Source: Brachypodium distachyon
Taxonomy: Eukaryota > Streptophyta > Magnoliopsida > Poales > Poaceae
NCBI RefSeq assembly: GCF_000005505.3
Contig: NC_016132.3
Coordinates: forward strand, 43,662,914-43,726,913
DNA: 64,000 nucleotides
Reading direction: 5' to 3'
Position 1 is the first letter of the stretch; each line of letters begins with the position of its first letter. Both the position numbers and the translations under genes were made by a program. The notes under the pieces were generated by a model. The model saw only the letters and a list, made by a program, of their open reading frames with translations, was not told where the DNA came from and ran no database searches. This document shows positions 11,909-22,950 of the stretch, one piece after another.

Positions 11909-12539
11909 GCTATATTCTTGAGGAGGAGGAGGAGGAGGAGGAGGAGGAGGAAGAGGAAGAAGAAGAAGAAGAAGAAGAAGAAGAAGAACCCTAGGATGCT
12001 CTCCCTCTTTCCCACAGAGGGGTAAGGTTCTATTTATAGGCCGCACATGGTACACTGCCATGTGGGCCGAGTCTAACGTCATCTTCCTTGGGCTCCACTG
12101 GGCACGCGGCTTGGTTCCCTCCAGACAGCACCACAGGGGACAAGGCAACATTACTTTTTCTGCCAGCCGGCAGCGGATACAGCTATCCTCTGCCCGCTTT
12201 CATCATAGTTTTCCTTTCGATGCTTCTTTTGCGTGGTCGCCTGGCACCGGCGTACAGGCGCTGACCGCTTTTCCTGGAGTGATGATGGCCCCGCTTTACA
12301 CCGCACCGCGTGGCCAGGATAAGACCGTTGAGAGATCTCGGCTACTGCCAAGACCAACGTGCTCATCATTGTCCTGCAAACTCATAAAGCAAGTTAGCTG
12401 CACCGGCATATACCGGGTATGCTGGCTTAACGTTAGTTGTACTCCGCGATGCCGGCGTACTTGTCTATGACAGCCTTGCCTTCGTTATCTCGGCTAGAGT
12501 TGTACCGTTATGACCCTACCCGGGGTCATCCCCCCGACA
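11909..12539 (-). repeat. Partial 3' LTR of Tat1
   Basis: It matches 23163-23775 of the right LTR and ends in CGACA at 12539. The part equivalent to 22951-23160, that is the outer end of this 3' LTR, is missing. A TATA-like motif on the minus strand (tataaata, near 12032) is kept. It carries a much longer trinucleotide tract than the other copy. Confidence 0.9.
11921..11988. repeat. AGG/AAG trinucleotide microsatellite
   Basis: About ten AGG units run into about eleven AAG units. The equivalent position in the right LTR (about 23182-23210) holds only a short AAG tract. Confidence 0.95.
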
Positions 12540-13058
12540 CTAGTCCCCGAAACTCTTGTGGTCCGGCATAGAAAGATGTCGGGTGGCGACAGTTTCCCAT
12601 AGACAGACCATCAACGCTTAGCCGAATCCAGCTAAGAAGGATGCCGAGATTTCCTCAGGTTCTCCTAGCCGAGATCAATTTGATCCGGGACTCCGGGTTG
12701 TCATACTTATCCTGCTTGCAGCCGAGATTCTTTCCTCCTCGTGACCGACAATTTAAGGCTCACTTCTGCCGACATAATCGCCACCAACGGGAGGATAAGG
12801 CTTGAGCTACTGCTATCGCGCTTTCTGAGACGAGCGTGCCATCTCGTTGGGCAATAAAGCCGACAGAGCCTTTAAAGATTGGGCATCGGTTTCCACGCAC
12901 ACACACATTCTCCGGATCTCACAAGATTCTCGGCGGCACGCCGCGCAGCAACCGAGCATGCGCCTTGATGGACATAACTGCCCAAATCATAGGCAATCTT
13001 CCCGTTAGCCACTAAGGGGATTGCACGGGAAACGCGCACCCCATTACTGCGGCTCGGG
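12540..13058. other. Tat1 polypurine region and antisense-gene promoter region
   Basis: On the minus strand the stretch next to the LTR reads gagtttcggggacta, a plausible polypurine tract. The rest has no coding signal and serves as upstream sequence of the plus-strand antisense gene. Confidence 0.5.
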
Positions 13059-13066
13059 TATAAAAG
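13059..13066 (+). promoter_or_regulatory. TATA box of the Tat1 antisense gene
   Basis: The motif tataaaag in the context ctcgggtataaaaggagg lies 275 bases before the ATG of the antisense gene and points in its direction. This suggests a promoter independent of the LTR. Confidence 0.6.
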
Positions 13067-13333
13067 GAGGAGGAGGTGTGGGCGAAAAACCCTTCGCACT
13101 CCTCCCTCTCCTCGCCTCTTCGTGCTCCCTGCTCCTTGCACACCTCGCTCCCCTCTGCTTCTCGCGTTCCTCACCGCCGCCTGCTCCGAGCTACTCCGCC
13201 GCCGCGGTCTCTCGCCTCCGAGCTCGCAAGCTGCGCCGCTTCGCCCGCAGCTGCTTAGGCCTTCTCTTCATCTACTCGCTCGAACCCTCCGCAGCCACCA
13301 TCCTCACCGAAAACCTAGATCTACTTTTCCCAA

Positions 13334-16300
13334 ATGGCCTCTTCTTCTCGTGCTCCGGCCATCGACCCTACTGCTCAGACGGAGGAGAAGACCAGCACCG
13401 AGCGGGCTGTGTGGGATAGCTCCGAGGTTACTCGAGCGGACATTAAGTGGCTCCGCCGCTCCCGGCGAATCCCGAAGGAGGTCCACTACCGGGTTCCCGG
13501 CGAAGAAACTGTTCCGACTCCGGAGGACAGTGAGTTTGTCGTCTTCCTCTCTCATTTCGAACGCGGCTTCGCACTCCCCGCTAGCGATTTCTTCCGTACC
13601 TTCCTTGATTTCTTCGGCCTCCAGCCACACGCCATTCTCACTCTCTCAGCATTCGCTACCTGCTGTGAGGGTATCTCGGCCTTTGGCCCTCCATTGACCT
13701 GTGGTCTCGGTACTTCATGTTCCGGCCACAGGTTCTTCCTGACAAAGAGAATCCCGGTGCTCCGAAGACAATGACCCAGTGCGGGGCCGCCACCATCGTC
13801 CCTCGCCACAACTCGGATTTTCCGAGAGTTCAAGGTCTTGAGTCATGCAAAAAATGGCACAAGACCTACTTTTACGTGAAGAATGCCACCTCCTCCGACT
13901 ACATCAATCTTCCGGGATTCGAAGTCGGCTCCCCGAAAGAGAAGAGGAACTGGTCCTTCGACTCGAAGGACTCCTTCCCGGAGGCTGCCGAGATCCACGC
14001 CCGGCTCCTCGAGCTCAAGGGAAGAGGGATGTCGGCCGACGACCTCCTGGCCACCTTCGTGTACCCGCGCTTGTGCCTGCTGCAGCGCCAGATTCACAAG
14101 ATGTGCTACTACGGCGGTCAGTTTGACCCGGACAGGGTGTCGACCGTCAAGCTCTCCCATGCGGAGGTTCGGCGCCGGGTCAAGGCAATCGCCAAGACCA
14201 ACATGTCGGAAAAGTGGGCATGGGGTATGCCGGCTTATGCCTGCTACCGCCGCGCTCCTCCGGTAAGTCTTAATTCACAGTGACTTCCTGTTTCCATCCG
14301 GCATAGAGCTACGCCAGCATTTGTTCGATATGCATCTACTTCGGTTTGACTCGACCCTCTCGTGCAGGAGTTCGCTATTCAGCGCAAGGAGGACGGGGGT
14401 TCCGCCGACAAACGCTTCGCTGCCCCACGCGAGTCCGCCGACGCTGAAGATCCAGACTCGGAGGACTTCATGCCCATTCCACATGCTGGACCTCACCGCG
14501 TCAAATTTAAGAACCTCCAACATCCTTCTGTGATTTCTCAGCATTTGTCAGTGAGGTGACTTTGTTCATTCTTTCCCGGATGTAGCCGACTCAAGCGAGC
14601 CCGTTGCGGACGTGCCAACTCGGGAGAAACGCGCCGTGATAAAGAAAAGGCGCGCCTCCGAGATGGAGCTTCCGCAGAATGTAAAGCAGAAAAGGGCAGC
14701 GGCTCGCGGCCCTAAGCCCAAGCCCCTGGTCATCGGGTAAGGCCTTGTTCTGCTTCGACTGCCTAAGCCGGCACTCTTCCTTTGTTGTTGGGCCCATAAA
14801 TAGTTAAACTTTACTTCTGCAGGGAGGCATTGGAGGCCACCCAGTCTCAGACGTGCATCGCGTCTGAGATTCCGGCGGGTCGATCTTCCCGCGTCGAGGC
14901 CTCTGACCCGGCCGTGGGCGGGACAGAGATCGCCGCAGACCCGACATCCCCGGCCCGGGATGTCGGTCCAGGTGCTGACGCCACCATCGTCGGCCAGTCC
15001 GAGACCCCCGCAGCCAGGGTCTCGGCAAGCGCGACTGCCACCGAGGCAGCCCCTTCCTCAGCCGCAGCCGAGACCACAACGGAGCCACCGACCTTCGAGA
15101 TGCCTCAAGAGCCCGCGACGGGTCCCCAAGACCCCCAAGCTCCACAGCCGACCCCGACTCCTCCGCCATCTTCGCCGCAGCCAAAGGAGGACGCCCAAGC
15201 TGCCGCTGCCCGAGCTGCAAAGGCTAAAGGCCTGCTGCCGCAGCAGGGTCGACGGTTCTGGGATCTACTGCCCCATGCCGCTCCGGCCGACAGCAGGAGA
15301 TCCCACCCCGGACATCCATCGGGCAAAGCTGGGGGTTGCTAGGCCAGTCCGTCATGGACTGGAACAGCGCAGATTACTACGAAGTGACCTCCAGCAGCGT
15401 GCAGTCAGCGTGACAGAGTCCCTTGGTGGGTCCACCACCGGCAGCGACTCTGGAGTCGGTGGCATCTCAGATATACCAAGCCCTAGTGACCTTGTACGAG
15501 ACAAGCCGAGCTACCGAGGTACGCCGAAATTCTTTAAGAAACTTTAACTCTGAATTTCAGTATCGTAACCATACTGCTAGTCCCCGAGGTTTAGGGCGAG
15601 TAAAAGTTAGTCGGCATGAAGCTTAGAAACTTCAAACACTTATCCCCCGAGATTCAGGTCGAGTTTAGAACAGTCGGCCTGAAGCTTAGAAGCTTCAAAC
15701 GCTTATTCCCCGAGATTCAGGTCGAGTTTAGAATAGTCGGCCTGAAGCTCAGAAGCTTCAAACCCTTATTCCTCGAGATTCAGGTCGAGTTTAGAATAGT
15801 CGGCCTAAAGTTTAGAAGCTTCAAACGCTTATTCCCCGAGATTCAGGTAGAGTTTAGAATAGTCGGCCTGAAGCTTAGAAGCTTCAAACATTTATTCTCC
15901 ATCAACTGCCTATTGTAGTGAACTCACATGTGAATCTCCATCTTGCAGCTCTGCATGAACAAGCGCACCACAACCTTTAAGGGGCTGCTGGGAAGTACAA
16001 AAAGCTGGCGGTGTCGCACAAGGCCCTGCAGGCCGAGCGCGAAAGCCAGAGTAAGCACTTTCTGCCAAGATAGGATCTCTGTCCGGGTATGTGTAGTTGA
16101 CCCAAACTCACATTTGTTTTTGTTCACAGCCGGAGATAACGCCCAAGTAGTGGAGCTGCTGAAGCGTGTCTCCGAGGTGCAAGGTAACGCCCCATCTTCG
16201 ACCCGAGCTCCGTTTATATTACATGTCGGCTTCTGTAACACTCGTCTGATTGAACAGATGAGAAAACTTGGCTGGCCGAACAGCACCGGAAGAAATTTCC

Positions 16301-17010
16301 CGGCTGCAGGCGCAGATCACCGCACAGGCCGAGGCGCACAAGACCTAGGTGAACCAACTCACCTCGGCCCTCTCTTCCCAGGCCGATGAAAAAATCCGCC
16401 TGGAAGACGAGGTGAAGTAGGGCAAGGCTCTCGCTGCCGAGCTCAAGACTCGTGTGACAGCCGCCGAGTTGGAAGATGCCGAGAAGGCCGGCCTGCTCAA
16501 GGTCCTCGGGCGAGAGATCGTGAAAATCGATACCATGCTGACGAGTAAGCTAAACCTCTTCACTCTGTTACTCATTTAAATGATAGCGGTAACATGCCGA
16601 GACTGACTGGTTTTCCTCTGCCTCTGCCAGAATTCTTTCCTTCCTCCGTCGAGCACGCTCAAGCGACCGTGGCGAAACTTGGTAAGAAGAGGGACCCGCC
16701 GGCGGCAGCAGGGGCATCATACGAGTGGAACTTGGAGGACTACCTGGTTAGCATTGCGAGCCGGGTTAAGCCTCTCAAGTCTTTCGGCGTGGATATGCTG
16801 GACGCCGCCCTCCGGCTCTTCAAAGCGTTGTGGCCCGGCGAAGAGGTGCCGGAGGAGATCTTGGTCCTGGCAAGGCGGCTGCACGAGGGCCCGTCCCGAC
16901 TGAATGAGTGGCGGGAGTCTGCCGCACGCGTCGGAGCCGATGAGGCTTTGTCGTTCGTCCTCTCTTGGTACGACGGCATTAACCTCGACGTGCTGCAGAC
17001 TATGCGTTAT
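13334..17010 (+). pseudogene. Tat1 antisense gene with Transposase_28-like (PF04195) domain, multi-exon, degraded
   Basis: This gene runs opposite to gag-pol. It starts MASSSRAPAIDPTAQTEE, and its first exon covers 13334-14261. A one-base loss near 13670 shifts the frame between the parts around TCCEGI and LWPSIDLWSRYFMFRPQ. The domain with FERGFALPASDFFR and WSRYFMFRPQ matches the family called putative gypsy-type transposon (PF04195), often annotated in grasses. Later coding blocks with GTAAG...CAG borders lie near 14368-14558, 14586-14739, 14821-15300, 15950-16050, 16130-16183, 16258-16543 and 16630-17010. They encode an acidic segment, an Ala/Pro/Thr-rich linker, a coiled coil (AELKTRVTAAELEDAEKAG) and a helical C-terminus (WYDGINLDVLQTM). 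Stops in the coiled-coil exon show decay. The true 3' end is deleted. Its role in the element is unknown to me. Confidence 0.75.
15609..15899. repeat. Tandem repeat, 63-bp unit, about 4.6 copies
   Basis: Units begin at 15609, 15672, 15735, 15798 and 15861 with agtcggc(c/a)tgaagcttag. The unit is a multiple of three and stays open in one plus-strand frame. It sits in a probable intron of the antisense gene, so coding is doubtful. A more decayed copy may precede it from about 15580. Confidence 0.95.
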
Positions 17011-18015
17011 CCGTGATGACACTGTGCGGGTACCCATATCTCAAGATGATATCCGTCAGAAATGACACCGCGGTTTTGCCGTCACACTTCTTTATCGGCT
17101 TGACCTCAATCCATTTGGTGAATTTGTCAACCATGACCAGGATATGCGTCATGCCTCCTCGTGCTTGCTTGAACGGTCCTACCATATCCAAACACCAGAC
17201 GGCGAATGGCCAAGTAATTGGAATAGTCTTGAGCTCCGAGGCCGGCATATGGGTCTTGCTAGCATATTTCTGGCAGCCGTTGCACTTCCTGACTATGTCT
17301 TCCGCTTCCTGTAATGCACTCGGCCAGTAAAAACCATGGTGGAAAGCTTTGCCCAGCAGCGTCCTTGAAGATGCATGATGACCACACTCTCCTTGGTGAA
17401 TATCCCGGAGTATCTCCTGCCCTTCTTCCGATTGGACGCACCGCTGCAGGACGTTAGTAACGCTCCTTTTGTAAAGCTCACCATTGATGATGGTGTATGC
17501 CTTCGCTCTTCTCTGGATTTGCCTTGCCGACAGTTCTTCTTCCGAGATATTTCCATCTTTGAGGTAAGACATTATCGGTTGCGCCCAGGCCGATTAGTGA
17601 AGATCGGCTCATCCGACTTGTCTATCTCCATTGGCTCAACTGCCATTACTTCCGCCGATTTAAGGCACTCAGTCCCCGGGTTACCGGAACCGTTGCCGCC
17701 GTCAATGTCCATGGGAGTGGCGCCGGTCTCTGAACTCGCCGGGATAAAAATAGACTCCGATTCTGGCGATGGTTTGATAGATGGCTTCCGTAAGTGCTCC
17801 AGTGCCACCCCAGCCGGAATGGCTTGTCGTGTTGAACCGAGTTTCGATAATGTGTCGGCTACTTCATTTTCTGCCCGAGGTATGTGGTGAAACTCGCATC
17901 CTTCAAAATGGCCACTGATCTTCTGAACATGGAACCGGTACAGCGCCATGTTGGCATCCAATGCATCCCAGTTGCCGGAAGCTTGTTGGACGACTAGATC
18001 GGAATCACCAAACAT
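17004..18015 (-). pseudogene. Tat1 second RNase H (C-terminal half), linker and truncated integrase
   Basis: The frame from 18015 gives FGDSDLVVQQASGNW and HHIPRAENEVADTLSKLGS, the second half of an archaeal-type RNase H. After a linker comes the integrase zinc region with an H-H-C-C pattern (GHHASS...CNGCQKY). The core follows with its first Asp (WCLDMVGPF) and second Asp (VITDN). The sequence breaks right after VITDNA at about 17004; the third acidic residue and the C-terminal domain are gone. A one-base indel near 18004 separates this from the first half of the domain. Codon TAG/TAA changes show it is not functional. Confidence 0.88.
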
Positions 18016-19579
18016 TGAATCCGGCGGATTCCAATTTCTTTCGCCATTTTCAATCCGTGCACAAGTGCCTCATACTCGGCAACATTGTTGGATGCTGCGA
18101 AGTGAATCTGCAATACATACTTAAGTTGGTCGCGCTTTGGCGAGGTCAGAACTATGCCGGCACCAAGCCCACTTTTCATCTTAGAGCCGTCAAAATGTAA
18201 CTTCCAGTAGTTAGTTTCCGGGGGCGGTGGTTCATACTCCATCTCGGCCCAATCCACCAAGAAATCCGCCAAAGCCTGAGATTTCACGGCATCCTGTCTG
18301 TCGTACTGCAGTGCATAGGGTGCCAGCTCGACAGCCCATTTTGTGACTCGGCCACTCGCGTCTTTGTTGCCCATGATTTCCGAGATGGGTGCCTCGCATA
18401 TAACTCGGATCTGATGTGCCTCAAAGTAATGCTTTAACTTTTTTGCCGCCATATAAACGCCGTACGCCATTTTCTGATAATGGGGATAGTTCTGCTTGGA
18501 CAATGACAACACCTTGCTTAAGTAATACACTGGCCTTTGCACCGATTTGCCATCTTCAACTCTTTCCACCACAATGACGGCACTGACAACTCGGTTGGTT
18601 GCCGCAATGTATGACAACATCGGCTCTTTCTCCATTGGAGAGGCCAATATCGGTGCCGTAGCAATCACTTTCTTCAGCTCCTGGAAAGCGAGGTCTGCCT
18701 GTGGTGTCCACACAAATTTGTCGGTTTTCTTCATCAGCTGGTATAGGGGCATAGCCTTTTCATCGAGCCGACTCACGAAACGACTTAGTGACGCTAGGCA
18801 TCCTGTAAATTTCTGCACATCTTTGAGACACTTCGGCAGTTTCATTCTTACTATAGCAGCGATTTTCACGTGGTTCGTTTCTATTCCTCGGCTTGATACC
18901 AGGAAACCGAGCAATTTTCCTGCCGGCACGCCGAATGTGCACTTGGCCGGGTTCAGTTTCATTCAGAATCTCCGCAGATTTGCGAATGATTCCCGGATAT
19001 CATCTAGGAGCGTGGCGCACTGTTTGGTTTTTATGACGACATCGTCGACATATACCTGTACGTTTTTGCTGAGTTGATCATGTAAGCACTTCTGCATGCA
19101 CCTTTGATAGGTAGCTCATGCATTTCTCAAACCAAACGGCATAGTGCGATAGCAATAAGCCCCGAACGGGGTGATAAATGATGTCTTTATTTGATCATTA
19201 AGGTTCAGTGGTATCTGATGAAACCAGAATACGCATCCACAAAAGACAACAACTCACACCCGGTAGTGGAATCAATCACTTGATCGATCCGAGGTAACGG
19301 AAATGGGTCTTTGGGACATGCCTTGTTCAGGCTGGTGTAATCGATACACATGCGCCATACCTTGGCAGCAGTTGGGTCGTATTTCTTCTTCTCGACCATG
19401 ACCGGGTTTGCCAGCCAGTCAGGATGCAACACTTCCATGATAAAGCCGGCAGTTAGAAGCCGAGATACCTCTTCCGATATGACTTTCCTTCTGTCATCAG
19501 CGAAGCGTCGAAGGGGCTGCTTCACTGGTCTTGCGTCGGGTCTAACATGTAATGAGTGCTCAGCTAACTCACTCGGCAC
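17994..19579 (-). pseudogene. Tat1 reverse transcriptase and RNase H
   Basis: Residues such as PDWLANPVMVEKK, MCIDYTSLNKACPKDPFPLPRID and LLSFVDAYSG mark the RT palm and fingers. The YVDD catalytic box is intact at 19052-19041. The frame then breaks and reopens at 18962 (KLNPAKCTFGVPAGKLLGFLVS) through the thumb. Next is the first RNase H (PVYYLSKVLSLSKQNY, LKHYFEAHQI) and the start of the second one (HFDGSKMKSGLGAGIVL). At least two frameshifts lie in the span, around 18962-19205 and at 18004. Confidence 0.9.
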
Positions 19580-19870
19580 ACCCGGTAGGTCTTGAGTTGA
19601 CCATGCGAAGATATCCCGATTCTCACGGAGGAAGTTGCTGAGCTCGCCTTCCTATTTCTCCCCTAGGCCGGCACCAATGATGATGGTGCGGTCCGGGAAC
19701 TCGCTGTCGACCTATACCTTCTTTATCTCTCTAGCTGCCTGAAAAGCTACGCTTCCATGAGGATTGGTCATTGCCATCGCTACAGCTTCTTGCAATTTCT
19801 TTTTCTCGCCAGCGATGACCAGCGACTCGGCCAAAACAGACCCAGCCGCGGCGCATTCCATTGAGCGTTT

Positions 19871-20362
19871 TTAGTTGCCCGTGATAGTTATGGTACCATT
19901 TGGTCCCGGCATCTTCATCTTGAGATAACCAATGTGAGTAGTAGCCATGAACTTGGCCAGTGCCGGCCTACCCAACAGTGCATGGTACGGACTGCTAAGG
20001 TCCACAACCTCGAATACTAGATTCTCAGTCCGACAGTTCTCCCTGGTGCTGAATAAGACGTCCACGTGGATCTTGCCTACCGGGGCACAAGACACTCCCG
20101 GCACAATACCATGAAAGGTAGTCCGGCTGGGCTCAAGCATGTTATCTGTAATGCCGAGCTTAAGCGTCGTATCCCGATATAGGATATTGATGCTGCTCTC
20201 ATTGTCGATGAGAACCCGAGTAAACTTGACGTTAATGTCGGGTCCAATGAGTGTCGGATCAACCACCAGGGTTGTGTATAACCTTGGGATGGTCTGCCCA
20301 GTTCCAGTTGATATTCTGCTCCGACCAATACATGAACTTTGGAATCGCCGGCATAACAGCAT
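19871..20362 (-). pseudogene. Tat1 aspartic protease with altered active site
   Basis: The block FTRVLIDNESSINILYRDTTLKLG corresponds to the family's VLIDGGSSxNILY motif, but the two glycines after the catalytic Asp read Asn-Glu. The downstream LGRPALAKFMA motif of the fold is kept. The change should abolish flap and active-site geometry. It is separated from gag by a stop and from RT by about 290 bases of disrupted frame (19580-19870). Confidence 0.85.
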
Positions 20363-20390
20363 TGACTTCCATTTCTCGCCTGCGCTGACT

Positions 20391-22757
20391 TTACTTGTCA
20401 GTGGGCTCAGTGATGAAAATCATGTAGCTCTGGTGAGGCTCCTTGTACTCGTTTCTCCCGGCATACCTTGGGGTTTCCTGTCCCTCCACCTGGTTGACTA
20501 CATTATTTGCCTGAGGGGATCCTTGGACCTGTGTGTTTGCGCCTGTGAGGGGTGGAGGTGGGGGTAAACGGCTTGCCTCACCCTTCTCGACCAAATGCAT
20601 CCAGCTGCACTGCCGGGTTGTGTGGTTTGCCGGCTTGTTGGGGTTAGTCATGTGAAAGCGACAAGGCTGATCCAACATTACTTCAAAAGTATACTTCGGC
20701 TTATCTTGCCAGGGTTTTTTTTTGTTCTCCCTTTTTGGCCCACTGCTGATTTCCTGTCTTCTGACGCTGACTAAAGCCAGCATCGGGCTGATCCTGAACT
20801 GCGGTGACATGGGCTGGCCCATACTGATAATCCGGCCTATCATCCCTTCTCTTGTTGCGATGATCTTGATGATCGTTCCTTCGGAACGCCTCAGCGGGAT
20901 TGTACACCGGCTGCTTCCTTTGCGGTTCTGCCGACATCAGCGATGGCCGAGTCGGATCACCAAGCGCGTACATGCCGGCTATCCTGATCATTTCAGATAG
21001 AGTGGCCGGCATCTCTCTTTGCAGCTTCTGTCACAGCATGCTGTCGTGCCGACATCCCTGGGCAAACCATGCTATGGCCTGCGATTCCACTATTCCTTCA
21101 CAGGAGTTGCGGAGATTGTTCCACCTGGTCAGATAATCCCGGTCAGTCTCGTTATCTCTTTGCTTGCACATGGACAACTACTGAGGACGATTCGGCCTCT
21201 TGTAAGTGCTGGTGAAGTTGCTGACAAAGCCTTCCTCAAAGTCAATCCAGCAGTTGATGCTGTTCTCCGCAAGTTGTTCAGCCATATCCTTGCCGGCCCT
21301 ACAAGCATCTGGGGTACGTAACGCACTGCCCATCTGCGATTGCCGCCTGCCACGCTTACCACCTTGACATAATCTTCCAACCAATCTTCCGGCTTAGTAC
21401 TGCCATCATACGTTCTCGTGCCCCTAGGCAACTGGAAACCCGGGGTTGGTCTATCCCTCATGATTCGGTTCACAAAACAACGCGGTCCCGAAGGGCCTTG
21501 CTCTTCCAGGAGTTCAGAGAGGTATATTCGATCAAGTCGATGCCGAGCGTCCAGGGGTGATACCTGCCTTTTGCCGACTCTGCCTCCGAGCGGGTCAAGG
21601 TTGTCGCGTTCTCGCCTAATATAACCCTCGTCAGCCAAGGCTGAGTATCCGTCATCGTGACGATCATACCGGCGATCTTCATCTCGATATTGTGGGTTGC
21701 GCCCGACACCCTGCTGTCTCACAACAGTATTGGATGCCAGACACTGAGGTCGGTGTCCGTGATCGAACGAGTAACGCTCCTGCTGATCTCGGCGATTACC
21801 GCCGGGACGCAGACCGCTTTGGCTATCATCAACCCTCCTGACCATTTGCCTCTCAGCCAAGGTTTCACAACGTTCAAACTGTTTATCCCGGCCTGAGTTG
21901 ACAGTCCTGTCCCATTTGCCACCAGGCGAGAATGCTTGTTTGTCAACCTGGCCACCAGCGTCTGCAGCCGAGTGAATGACCTGCGATGCACCAGGTTTGC
22001 CGTGCATTCTCATGTATGCCTCATTCTGCTCGTTAGCCGTTTGGAGCAGCTCTTTCACGCGCAGTTGCTGCTGCTGAAGTGCCCCTCCCGTGAGATTCGG
22101 CAGCTCCTTAGCCGCAGCCTCGGCAGCCCGGAGGTTTTTGACAAGGGTATTGTATTTCGGCTTTAGTGCCGAGTCAAAACTTGCCGACACAGCTGGCACA
22201 ACTCTACCATCTCTTATCATCTCGGCATTCAAGTTCTTGCAACGGTTACGCACCTCCCCAACTCTACTAGGGTTAGTAAACGCAGTAGAACTAAGACCAT
22301 GAGCTTTGTTATACTCACGAAGCGAGATCTTGAGCTGCTGTCGGGCGTTGGCGACGTCGACCGCTTCTTTTAGCAGCTTCTGCCTTTCCAACTCCAATTC
22401 CACCTGCAGCTGAGCCGGATTAACGTTCGACGCTACCGGCGTGGTTAGCCGCTCGATGGAGGCCTGGATCTGAGTCGGCTTCGGCGGCAAGGCCGATGCA
22501 CCGGCTTGAGCAGCGACGTTCTCCGGCTTCTCGAAGGGAAGTTTCGCCGTTCTGCCGGACTTGGCTGGGACCGCGCCACTTCCTGCGGCATCCCTTCCCG
22601 TATCAGCACCGTGAGCGGTCACCAGAACCTCCACACGGTCAGCGGGGCAGCCAGCGTGTCGGCCGCAAATCGTGCAGATGGCGGGTGGATCTTCGGCCAT
22701 CACCACCTGCTCCGGGTACCTGCAAGGGCGGTCAGTAGCCACATAAACCTCGTGCAT
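20391..22757 (-). pseudogene. Tat1 gag
   Basis: The longest frame (21129-23054) is open from inside the LTR through the primer site. The first Met after the primer site that looks usable is at 22757 (MHEVYVATDRP). The arginine/aspartate-rich middle (DRRYDRHDDGYSALADEGY) leads to the capsid region (YDGSTKPEDWLEDYVKVV, LNNL). A frameshift near 21290 moves the frame to 21178-21384, and further pieces at 20701-21012 and 20391-20843 complete it. The C-terminus includes MPATLSEMIRIAGMYALGDP and a CX2-type knuckle-like stretch is not clear. No intact capsid protein can be made. Confidence 0.85.
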
Positions 22758-22931
22758 GCCGAAGTTGATGAAACAACCGGTGCAGGGAAGCGGCGCGCCG
22801 TTGAAGTAGCCCGCGTTGTTGTCGATGAAGCCCAGAGAGCCGAATCTCTGGACCAAACCGGAGACCACACGCTCTCCGGTGACGAGGAAGCTTCCCGTCC
22901 GGATGAAAACTCCAGCCAGCGCCGCTGCTGG

Positions 22932-22949
22932 CCCCACAGTGGGTGCCAA
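22932..22949 (-). other. Primer binding site of Tat1
   Basis: On the minus strand ttggcacccactgtgggg follows the 5' LTR after one base. Similar TGGC.CCCACCGTGGGG sites are usual for Tat-type gypsy elements. Confidence 0.75.
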
Positions 22950-22950
22950 C

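Noticed and set aside
13021..13258. Plus-strand Ser/Leu/Arg-rich frames before the antisense gene
   Set aside because: They occupy the CT-rich 5' UTR between the TATA box and the ATG at 13334 and overlap each other in different frames.
15609..15899. CRISPR-like array
   Set aside because: The units are contiguous 63-base tandem repeats without spacers, in a plant retroelement.
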